5,096 nt of DNA, from NCBI GenBank assembly GCA_023433655.1, contig JAEYUE010000047.1, positions 1-5,096 of the forward strand, in the 5' to 3' direction. Below are positions 1 through 4,844 of the stretch, one piece after another. How positions within the stretch are numbered: the stretch's first letter is position 1; every line of letters starts with the position of its first letter. Both the position numbers and the translations under genes were made by a program. The notes below the pieces were generated by a model. That model made no database searches. It saw nothing but the letters and a program-made list of their open reading frames with translations, and was not told the DNA's origin. This DNA comes from Pseudomonadota bacterium (GTDB lineage Bacteria; Pseudomonadota; Alphaproteobacteria; Caulobacterales; Caulobacteraceae).

Positions 1-297
1 GGCCTGGCGACCGCCGAGACAGCCGCTCCGGGCCCGGCCCGCCCCGCGCCCGTCCGCGCCGCCTGGGCCGACCGGATCATCAGCCGCAACGACATCGTCG
101 AGGTGATCTACGAGGCACCGGGCGTGCGCCTGAGCATCACCGGCCGGGCCGAGGGCAATGCGGCCGAAGGCCAGCGGCTCGCCATCCGCAACCTGCAGTC
201 CGGCCGCGTCTTCGACGCCGTTGCGACGGCGCCGGGCCAGGCCATCGCCGGTCCGGGCGCCCAGACCATCCGCACCCAACAGTTCGCCGCCCGCTAG
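1..297 (+). CDS. flgA: FlgA, flagellar P-ring assembly chaperone, C-terminal part (5' end outside window)
   Basis: The reading frame is open from base 1 to the TAG at 295-297 and gives the last 98 residues of a protein that starts upstream. FlgA is a periplasmic chaperone that helps FlgI monomers assemble the P-ring around the flagellar rod. The visible part has the end of the SAF-like domain typical of the family: a 'V-x-V-x-Y-E-A-P-G-V-x-L-S-I-T-G-x-A' strand at about codons 36-53, then 'A-A-E-G-Q-x-L-A-I-R-N-L-Q-S-G-R-V-F' and 'V-A-T-A-P-G-Q-A' with the usual 'N-x-x-S-G-R-x-F/V' signature. The protein ends in Gln-Gln-Phe-Ala-Ala-Arg. A Pro/Ala-rich stretch (codons 9-21) may be a linker. 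Only 14 bases separate it from flgH, so the two are almost certainly co-transcribed. The flgA-flgH order is what I recall for Caulobacter-type flgF-flgG-flgA-flgH operons. Without the N-terminus, the signal peptide and full length cannot be judged. Confidence 0.88.
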   Translation, partial: GLATAETAAPGPARPAPVRAAWADRIISRNDIVEVIYEAPGVRLSITGRAEGNAAEGQRLAIRNLQSGRVFDAVATAPGQAIAGPGAQTIRTQQFAAR

Positions 298-311
298 ACA
301 AAAGAGTTCCC

Positions 312-1058
312 ATGCGCACCGCCCTGATCGTCACCGCAGCCGCCCTGACCTCGACCTTGGCGCTCGGCGCCTGCTCCACCGCCGTCGAGGCCGTGCGCGG
401 GCCCGAACTGGCCCCGATCGGCTATCCGGCCGCCCTCGTCCCGACCAGCCAGACCTACCTCCCCTCGCCCGAGCAGCAGCGCGCCGACCGCGCCGCCAGC
501 GCCAACAGCCTGTGGCGCACGGGGGCCCGCACCTTTTTCGGCGACCAGCGGGCCCGCCGCATCGGCGACATCCTGACGGTCAACATCGACATCGACGACC
601 GCGCCCAGACCCAGAACTCGACCCAGCGCAGCCGCACCAACGAGATGTCCGGCGGCATCACTAACTTCTTCGGCCTCGAGAACAGCCTCGGCCGCGCCTT
701 CCCGGGCGGTTTCGACCCCGCCAACCTGGTGGGGCTGGAGGGCGAATCCAACGCCAACGGCTCGGGCTCCGTGAACCGCTCCGAGAAGGTCAGCCTGACC
801 ATCGCCGCCGTCGTCACCGACGTGCTGTCCAACGGCAATCTGGTCATCCAGGGCCGGCAGGAGGTGCGCACCAACCGCGAGGTCCGCGAACTGACCGTCG
901 CCGGCATCGTGCGGCCGGAGGACATCAGTTCGGCCAACACCATCGCCCACACCCAGATCGCCGAGGCCCGCATCAGCTATGGAGGCCGCGGCGACATCAG
1001 CCGGGTCCAGGCCACGCCGGCGGCCCAGTCGCTGGTGGAGCGCTTCAGCCCGTTCTGA
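312..1058 (+). CDS. flgH: FlgH, flagellar L-ring lipoprotein
   Basis: This 248-residue protein has the usual FlgH length. FlgH forms the L-ring, the outer-membrane bushing of the flagellar basal body. The N-terminus is a lipoprotein signal with lipobox Leu18-Gly19-Ala20-Cys21, so the mature protein is expected to be acylated on Cys21 and placed in the outer membrane. Family landmarks appear in order: 'S-L-W-R-T-G-A-R-T-F-F-x-D-x-R-A-R-R-I-G-D-I-L-T-V' at about residues 60-85, an Asn/Thr/Ser-rich patch, 'G-S-G-x-V-x-R-S-E-K-V-S-L-T-I' near 150-166, 'V-L-S-N-G-N-L-V-I-Q-G-R-Q-E-V' near 175-189, 'G-I-V-R-P-E-D-I' near 202-209, and 'A-R-I-S-Y-G-G-R-G' near 224-232, with the characteristic Pro-Phe C-terminus. 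The ATG at 312 is chosen because it gives the complete signal peptide and has a weak AAAGAG ribosome site (301-306) five bases upstream. No anomaly was seen. A stem-loop follows the stop codon. Confidence 0.96.
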   Translation: MRTALIVTAAALTSTLALGACSTAVEAVRGPELAPIGYPAALVPTSQTYLPSPEQQRADRAASANSLWRTGARTFFGDQRARRIGDILTVNIDIDDRAQTQNSTQRSRTNEMSGGITNFFGLENSLGRAFPGGFDPANLVGLEGESNANGSGSVNRSEKVSLTIAAVVTDVLSNGNLVIQGRQEVRTNREVRELTVAGIVRPEDISSANTIAHTQIAEARISYGGRGDISRVQATPAAQSLVERFSPF

Positions 1059-1063
1059 TCCGT

Positions 1064-1094
1064 CTGCGCGCCGGGGCGTTTCCGCCCCCCGCAG
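1064..1094 (+). terminator. Stem-loop just after flgH, probable transcription terminator
   Basis: A perfect 6-bp stem, GGGGCG (1073-1078) with CGCCCC (1083-1088), closes on a TTTC loop. It is nested inside a second perfect arm pair, CTGCG (1064-1068) with CGCAG (1090-1094), across small unpaired stretches. It begins six bases after the flgH stop, where the flagellar operon would end. No run of T follows, so it is not a textbook intrinsic terminator. In very GC-rich alphaproteobacteria a strong stem without a T-tract is common at operon ends. It could equally be an RNA 3'-end stabiliser. Confidence 0.5.
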
Positions 1095-1137
1095 CGTCCC
1101 CGGTGCGATTCCCGGAAGCGAGGCCGTGAACCGTTAA

Positions 1138-1181
1138 TGGAAACCCGCGTTTGCCCTGCCAGACGCGAGTTCCTGTTTCCA
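1138..1181 (+). promoter_or_regulatory. Inverted repeat covering the leader and start codon of the 1181 gene
   Basis: Two overlapping foldings are visible. In one, TGGAAAC (1138-1144) pairs perfectly with GTTTCCA (1175-1181), whose last A is the first base of the ATG. This encloses a second perfect pair, CGCGT (1146-1150) with ACGCG (1163-1167). In the other, a 12-position stem of 1142-1153 with 1160-1171 has one C-A mismatch and one G-U wobble and closes on a 6-base loop. The only ribosome-site-like bases (GCGAG, 1165-1169) lie in the right arm in both cases, so the hairpin would restrict initiation. The 122-base interval from flgH to this gene must also hold any promoter for the cluster. 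The only AT-richer patch is around GTTAATGG (1133-1140), and no convincing -35/-10 pair was found. Confidence 0.45.
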
Positions 1182-1651
1182 TGTTCAAGTTCGCCATCCC
1201 CGCTGTCGCCGCCCTCGGCCTGATCACGGTCGCGGCCCAGTCGCGCGCCACCAACGCCGGGATCGAAGCCCCGGCGCCGGCCATGGGCTGGCACCTGAGC
1301 CATGAAGGCGCGATGGCCAAGCTGGCCTACGGCGTGGCCAACTCCGACCAGCTGGCGCTGATGATGACGTGCGAGCCCGGTCAGGCGCAGGCGGTCATCT
1401 ACGGCGACGTGCGACCGGCCAGCCCGCGGCTGACGAAGGCGTCGACGGGGCCGATGGCGATCGATCCGCTGAGCGGCGGTCTCGGCGACGAAGCCCGGCT
1501 CGCTCTCGGCGACCCGACCCTCAAGGGCCTCGCCCGCAACGGGAAGCTGGCTGTCGAGGGCGACGCAGGTCACTTCGAATTGACCGCCGATGGCGACGAG
1601 CGGCGCCTGATCCGGAAGTTTTTCGCCTATTGCGGAACGGACTCGGTCTGA
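1181..1651 (+). CDS. Exported protein of unknown function, first of three tandem paralogues
   Basis: This is a 156-residue protein that I do not recognise. The N-terminus reads as a Sec signal peptide: Lys3, a hydrophobic core at about residues 5-19, and a likely cleavage after Ala-Gln-Ser or Ser-Arg-Ala near residues 21-23. The product is probably periplasmic and soluble, with no lipobox Cys. The mature part shares two ungapped blocks with the next two genes. Block one has Trp37, Leu39, Leu48-Ala49, Val52 and Cys64 (in Thr-Cys-Glu-Pro-Gly). Block two runs from Gly121 to Cys151 and ends Arg-Lys-Phe-Phe-Ala-Tyr-Cys-Gly. The only two cysteines, 64 and 151, could form a disulfide in the oxidising periplasm (inference). 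The ATG at 1181 is preferred over an in-frame TTG at 1151 because ten extra polar residues would precede the signal peptide. Translation may be restrained by the hairpin over the start. The next gene follows after 39 bases. No catalytic motif is visible. Confidence 0.8.
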   Translation: MFKFAIPAVAALGLITVAAQSRATNAGIEAPAPAMGWHLSHEGAMAKLAYGVANSDQLALMMTCEPGQAQAVIYGDVRPASPRLTKASTGPMAIDPLSGGLGDEARLALGDPTLKGLARNGKLAVEGDAGHFELTADGDERRLIRKFFAYCGTDSV

Positions 1652-1671
1652 TCACATCCCGGAACGGACCA

Positions 1672-1687
1672 TTCAGCGGGGGCTGAA
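1672..1687 (+). promoter_or_regulatory. Small hairpin with a G-only loop just before the 1691 start
   Basis: TTCAGC (1672-1677) and GCTGAA (1682-1687) are perfect 6-bp complements around a GGGG loop (1678-1681), ending three bases before the ATG at 1691. The G run is the only plausible ribosome-binding sequence for that gene, which otherwise lacks a GGAG-like site, so the loop may present it. A 6-bp stem can arise by chance in DNA this GC-rich, so the role is uncertain. Confidence 0.35.
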
Positions 1688-1690
1688 CCC

Positions 1691-2119
1691 ATGATCGCCA
1701 TCCTCGCCGGCCTCGCCCTTCTGGCGACGCAAACGTCGCCGCCGGAGTCCGCCTGGACCTGGACGCTCTACACGGACGAGGCCCGCGTGGCCCTCGCCAA
1801 CGAGGTGCCGGACACCCCGAGCCTGCGCTTCACCCTTGAGTGCGAGCCGGGCTCAGGCGTCGCGCGGGCGGCCTTCTATGGCGGAGCCGCCGAAGGCGGC
1901 ATGGCGCGGGTGACCGCCGGGGAAGCCTCGGCCGTGACAGAGTCGACCGCCGAGCGGGGCGCCCTGAAGCTGACCCTGCGCACCGACCATCCGGTGTTCG
2001 CCGCCTTCGCCGCCGGGGGCCGCATCGGCGCGGCTGTCGGGGCGCAGCAACGCACGGTCGAGGTCCCGCGGGGCCATCTTGCCAAACTGCGCCGCTTCAC
2101 CGAACTCTGCTCGGGCTGA
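1691..2119 (+). CDS. Exported protein of unknown function, second of three tandem paralogues
   Basis: This is a 142-residue protein that I do not recognise. It begins with a short hydrophobic segment (residues 2-12, Ile/Leu/Ala/Gly-rich) followed by Thr-Gln-Thr-Ser-Pro-Pro. That looks like a Sec signal without the usual basic n-region and without a lipobox Cys. No in-frame ATG, GTG or TTG lies between the preceding stop at 1649-1651 and 1691, so this start is the only common one. Shared family positions are Trp24, Leu26, Leu35-Ala36, Val39 and Cys51 (in Glu-Cys-Glu-Pro-Gly), then a C-terminal block ending Leu-Arg-Arg-Phe-Thr-Glu-Leu-Cys140. Trp to first Cys is exactly 27 residues, as in both neighbours. 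Cys51 and Cys140 are the only cysteines and may be disulfide-bonded (inference). It is the most diverged copy: Phe-Thr replaces Phe-Phe near the end. It sits 39 bases after the first copy and 17 before the third, so co-transcription is likely. Confidence 0.8.
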   Translation: MIAILAGLALLATQTSPPESAWTWTLYTDEARVALANEVPDTPSLRFTLECEPGSGVARAAFYGGAAEGGMARVTAGEASAVTESTAERGALKLTLRTDHPVFAAFAAGGRIGAAVGAQQRTVEVPRGHLAKLRRFTELCSG

Positions 2120-2134
2120 CCGCCCGGAGAGCCC
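2113..2134 (+). promoter_or_regulatory. Weak stem-loop exposing the ribosome site of the 2137 gene
   Basis: GGGCT (2113-2117) and AGCCC (2130-2134) are complementary around a 12-base loop that holds the ribosome site GGAGA (2126-2130, seven bases before the ATG at 2137). The left arm overlaps the end of the preceding gene, so translating ribosomes would open it. At five base pairs this is close to what chance gives in such GC-rich DNA. It is listed mainly because the neighbouring genes have similar structures, and because the GGAGA supports the start at 2137. Confidence 0.25.
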
Positions 2135-2136
2135 CG

Positions 2137-2648
2137 ATGCGCCTGCGCGTCCTCGTCCTGCTGACCGCCGCCGCCCTGACCGCAGCGGCGTGCGCCTCGG
2201 TCGAGCCGGCCGCCCCCGCCCCGCCGTCCGCCGCCGCCGCTGGCCCGGCGCCTGCGCCGGTCGAGGGCTATGACTGGATGCTCACCCTCGACGGCGAAGA
2301 GGCCCAGCTGGCCTGGGGCGTGCCCGAGAGCGACGACCTGGTGCTCGGTTTCACCTGCCGCCGCGGCGCCGGCCGCACTGGCGTCGTGACGCTGGCCGAC
2401 GAGGGCGCGGAACCGGTGATCGTCCTTGAGTCCGGCGGCGACACCGCCCGCTTCCCCGCCGAAAGCGAGCCCTCGCTGCTCCATGAGGCCCTGATTCTCA
2501 CGGCCGAGGCGCCGGCGTCCGAGCCGGTGTTGCAGCGCTTCCGCCGCCTCGGCTGGATCGCGCAATGGCGCGACGGCGAGCGGGCCGCTATGCGCCGCAT
2601 CCAGGCTCCGCGCCGAACATCGAGCGCTTCTTCGCCTTCTGCGGTTGA
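2137..2648 (+). pseudogene. Frameshifted lipoprotein of unknown function, third of three tandem paralogues
   Basis: The ATG at 2137 has a good ribosome site (GGAGA, seven bases upstream). It opens a lipoprotein-like signal with Cys19 after Leu-Thr-Ala-Ala-Ala, a slightly atypical lipobox with Ala rather than Leu at -3. A Pro/Ala-rich linker follows at residues 24-42. The family block is then clear: Trp47, Leu49, Leu58-Ala59, Val62 and Cys74 (in Phe-Thr-Cys-Arg-Arg-Gly). The frame is sound to about base 2580 (Trp-Arg-Asp-Gly-Glu). It then runs on without family resemblance to a stop at 2931, deep inside the next gene. The missing end (Arg-Tyr-Ala-Pro-His-Pro to Ile-Glu-Arg-Phe-Phe-Ala-Phe-Cys-Gly-stop) lies in the -1 frame at 2586-2648. 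From the block-two Gly codon to the terminal Cys codon is 90 bases in both sister genes but 89 here (2551 to 2640), so one net base is missing near 2581-2586. Restoring one G would give about 170 residues. A sequencing error and a recent mutation are both possible. Function unknown. Confidence 0.78.
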
Positions 2649-2660
2649 CGCGCGCCGCCC

Positions 2661-2689
2661 CCTCCGCTGCAGTCCCGGACCGTCGGAGG
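2661..2689 (+). promoter_or_regulatory. Hairpin that pairs the Shine-Dalgarno site of the DUF885 gene
   Basis: The strongest ribosome site in the window, GGAGG at 2685-2689, is six bases before the ATG at 2696 and fixes that start. It forms the right arm of a perfect 6-bp stem: CCTCCG (2661-2666) with CGGAGG (2684-2689), enclosing 17 bases. The left arm therefore mimics the anti-Shine-Dalgarno end of 16S rRNA and would hide the site from ribosomes. The stem lies entirely in the 47-base gap after the third paralogue (stop 2646-2648), so ribosomes finishing that gene could disturb it. The base pairing is seen directly; control of translation is inference. Confidence 0.45.
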
Positions 2690-2695
2690 AACGCC

Positions 2696-4501
2696 ATGAA
2701 GCCTGTTATCGCCCTCGGGGCCGCCGCCCTGCTCGCCGCCTGCGCGCCTGTGACGGCGCAGATCGCGCCGCAGAGCCCCGCGCCGGCGAGCCGCAACGCC
2801 GACGATCCGGCCCTCGCCGGGATCCTGGCCGACTACGAGGCCTATCTGAAGGCGATCAATCCGGTCGCCGCCGCCCGCGACGGCGACAAGGCGGCGCGCT
2901 CGCAGCTGCCGGACGCGTCTCGCGCCTTTGAGCTCGCCCAGGAGCCGACGCTTCGCCGCTTCGCCGACCGCCTCGCGGCCATCGACCCGGCGCAGCTGTC
3001 GGACGACGACCGGTTGAACCACGCCTTTCTCGCCTATCAGCTCAGCCGATCGCTGGCGCGCATTCCGTTGGATACCGGCCGGATGAGCGCCTTCAACTCC
3101 GAGGGCGGCCCCGGTCAGGGCTTCGGCTACATGGCCGGCTCCACCCGCATCACCTCGCGGGAGGACGCCGAGGCCTGGATCGGCCGCCTGCAGGCCATGC
3201 CGCGGACCTACGGCGACGAACTGGCGACCGCCCGTCGCGGCCTTGAGACGGGCATGCTCCAGCCCCGGCCCACAGTCGAGAGCGCCCTGGCTCTGATGGA
3301 GATCGAGGCCGCGCACACGCCGGAGACCGATCCCCTGTTGAAGCCCTTCGCCAGCCTGCCCGACGTCATTCCCGCCGCCGAACAGGCGGAGCTGCGTGAG
3401 CGCGCGGCCCGGGCGGTGGCCGAACAGGTGATGCCGGCGCGGCGCGAATGGGTGCGGTTCCTGCGCGAGGACTACTTGCCCCGCGCGCCCGAGAGCCTCG
3501 GCCTCGTGCACCGCCCCGGCGGCCGCGCGCTCTACGCCTTCCTCGTCCAGGGCTACACCACCACCGACCTGACTCCCGACCAGATCCACCAGATCGGCCA
3601 GCAGGAGGTGGCCCGCATCCGCGCCCGCATGGACGAGGAGATGCTTGCGGCCGGCTGGACCGGCGACTTCGCATCCTTCCTCGCCTTCCTGCGCACCGAC
3701 CCGCAGTTCTACGCGCAGACCCGCGAGGGCCTGCTGGAGAAGGCCTCCGAGATGGCCAAGCGCGCCGACGACGGCCTGCCGGCCCTGTTCGGCAAGCTGC
3801 CGCGCCTGCCCTACGGCGTCCGCCCCGTGCCCCGCGAGATCGAGGAGAGCTACACCACCGGCCGCTATTTCGGCGGCTCGATGGAGGAAGGCGTCGCCGG
3901 CGGCTACATGGTCAACACCAGCCACCTCGACCAGCGCCCGCTGTACGAACTGCCGGCCCTGACCCTGCACGAGGCCGTGCCCGGCCACCACCTGCAGATA
4001 GCCCTCGCCCAGGAGGCCGACGAGGGCCCGTATTTCCGTCGCGGCGCCAACGTCACCGCCTTCACCGAGGGCTGGGGACTTTACGCCGAGTTCCTCGGCG
4101 AGGAGATGGACTTCTACCGCACCCCCTACGAGCGCTTCGGGCGCCTGAGCTACGAGATGTGGCGCGCCTGCCGGCTGGTGGCGGACACCGGCATCCATTG
4201 GCTGGGCTGGGACATCGAGCAGGCCCGCGCCTGCTTCCGCGACAACTCGGCCCTGTCGCCGCACAACATCGAGACCGAGCTGCAGCGCTACATCGGCTGG
4301 CCGGGCCAGGCCACGGCCTACAAGATCGGCGAGATCCGCCTGCGCGAAATCCGCGCCCGGGCGGAACAGGAGCTGGGCGAGCGTTTCGACGTGCGGCGCT
4401 TCCACGACGCCCTGCTGGTCGACGGCGCCCTGCCCCTGGCCCTTCTGGACCAGCGCATGGACCGCTGGATCGCGGAGGAAAAGGCGCGGCCGAGGGACTA
4501 G
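2696..4501 (+). CDS. DUF885-family lipoprotein, putative zinc metallopeptidase
   Basis: This 601-residue protein has the full length expected for the DUF885 family (Pfam PF05960), whose members are thought to be zinc metallopeptidases of the gluzincin type. Few, if any, have a proven substrate. The N-terminus is a lipoprotein signal with lipobox Leu13-Ala14-Ala15-Cys16, followed by a Pro/Ala-rich tether, so the enzyme is predicted to be anchored in the envelope facing the periplasm. The zinc motif is His425-Glu426-Ala-Val-Pro-Gly-Gly-free spacing to His-His, that is HEAVPGHH at 425-432, with His425 and His431 presumed ligands, Glu426 the presumed general base and Glu458 (in Thr-Glu-Gly-Trp-Gly-Leu-Tyr-Ala-Glu) the presumed third ligand. 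Other family blocks are 'G-Y-T-T-T-D-L-T-P-D-Q-I-H' near 285-297, 'Y-E-M-W-R-A-C-R-L-V-x-D-T-G-I-H' near 485-500, and 'W-P-G-Q-A-T-A-Y-K-I-G' near 534-544. All core residues are present and the gene looks intact. The ATG at 2696 is fixed by GGAGG; an upstream TTG would spoil the signal peptide. It may be co-transcribed with the three small exported genes. Confidence 0.9.
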   Translation: MKPVIALGAAALLAACAPVTAQIAPQSPAPASRNADDPALAGILADYEAYLKAINPVAAARDGDKAARSQLPDASRAFELAQEPTLRRFADRLAAIDPAQLSDDDRLNHAFLAYQLSRSLARIPLDTGRMSAFNSEGGPGQGFGYMAGSTRITSREDAEAWIGRLQAMPRTYGDELATARRGLETGMLQPRPTVESALALMEIEAAHTPETDPLLKPFASLPDVIPAAEQAELRERAARAVAEQVMPARREWVRFLREDYLPRAPESLGLVHRPGGRALYAFLVQGYTTTDLTPDQIHQIGQQEVARIRARMDEEMLAAGWTGDFASFLAFLRTDPQFYAQTREGLLEKASEMAKRADDGLPALFGKLPRLPYGVRPVPREIEESYTTGRYFGGSMEEGVAGGYMVNTSHLDQRPLYELPALTLHEAVPGHHLQIALAQEADEGPYFRRGANVTAFTEGWGLYAEFLGEEMDFYRTPYERFGRLSYEMWRACRLVADTGIHWLGWDIEQARACFRDNSALSPHNIETELQRYIGWPGQATAYKIGEIRLREIRARAEQELGERFDVRRFHDALLVDGALPLALLDQRMDRWIAEEKARPRD

Positions 4502-4842
4502 TCCAGCCCGAGGTCCTTGCGCGCCTTGCGCGTCAACTTCGCCGCCACGATGGAGTGGGCGATGGCCAGGTGTTCGGCCAGTTCGTCGTCGGGCCAGTCG
4601 TCGATCCGCGGCAGGTTGACCCACTTGTTGCGGGCCATGTAGGGCGCCGGGCGGGCGCGGCCGTCTTCGGTGAGCACCTCATAGGCGATGTCGGAGACCT
4701 TGAACGAGACGCCGCCCATCTCTCCGACCATGCAGAACATCTTGCCGCCGACGCGGTAGGCGTCGTGGTCGTCGCCGAACGGGTGGTCCAGCGTCGCCGC
4801 CGGCAGCGCCAGGCAGACCTTGCCGACCCCCGCTCGGTCCAT
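4498..4842 (-). CDS. MmcQ/YjbR family protein
   Basis: This 114-residue protein has the normal length for the MmcQ/YjbR family. Members have a CyaY-like fold and are commonly labelled DNA-binding, but I know of no firmly established cellular role. Landmarks in order are Cys10-Leu-Ala-Leu-Pro14, the acidic 'H-P-F-G-D-D-H-D-A-Y-R-V-G-G-K-M-F' (residues 20-36), the strand 'V-S-F-K-V' (45-49), the 'K-W-V-N-L' segment (73-77) and the final helix beginning 'D-D-E-L-A-E-H-L' (85-92) and ending Arg-Lys-Asp-Leu-Gly-Leu-Asp. No signal peptide is present, so it is cytoplasmic. The ATG (complement of 4840-4842) is supported by GGAGG at 4850-4854, seven bases upstream and inside the end of msrA. It starts two bases past the msrA stop, implying an operon and probable translational coupling. 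Its stop overlaps the convergent DUF885 stop. Confidence 0.88.
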   Translation of the reverse strand: MDRAGVGKVCLALPAATLDHPFGDDHDAYRVGGKMFCMVGEMGGVSFKVSDIAYEVLTEDGRARPAPYMARNKWVNLPRIDDWPDDELAEHLAIAHSIVAAKLTRKARKDLGLD

Positions 4843-4844
4843 CC

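Noticed and set aside
137..950. Minus-strand open frames opposite flgA and flgH
   Set aside because: They have no recognisable motifs and lie antisense to well-supported flagellar genes.
1107..1111. GATTC, a CcrM (GANTC) methylation site between flgH and the next gene
   Set aside because: Several GANTC sites lie across the window inside genes (for example near 1638, 1938 and 2493), about what chance predicts. No second cell-cycle motif such as paired TTAA boxes is present.
1151..1180. TTG start at 1151 for the first exported gene
   Set aside because: It would put ten polar residues before an otherwise normal signal peptide that starts at the ATG at 1181, and it has no better ribosome site.
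2645..2674. TTGACG (2645-2650) plus GCTGCAGT (2666-2673) as a promoter for the DUF885 gene
   Set aside because: The -10-like part matches the Caulobacter housekeeping consensus poorly and the spacing of 15 is long. The TTGACG also overlaps the stop of the upstream coding region.
2649..2931. Continuation of the 2137 frame to the stop at 2931 as a real long C-terminus
   Set aside because: It would overlap the DUF885 gene by 236 bases, it is Arg/Pro-rich, and the true family ending is found in the other frame.
2588..4624. Open frame of 678 codons on the minus strand covering the DUF885 gene
   Set aside because: It is antisense to a clear family member and also overlaps the YjbR gene. Its translation is Gly/Ala/Arg/Gln-rich without family motifs, and long open antisense frames are expected from strong G/C third-position bias.
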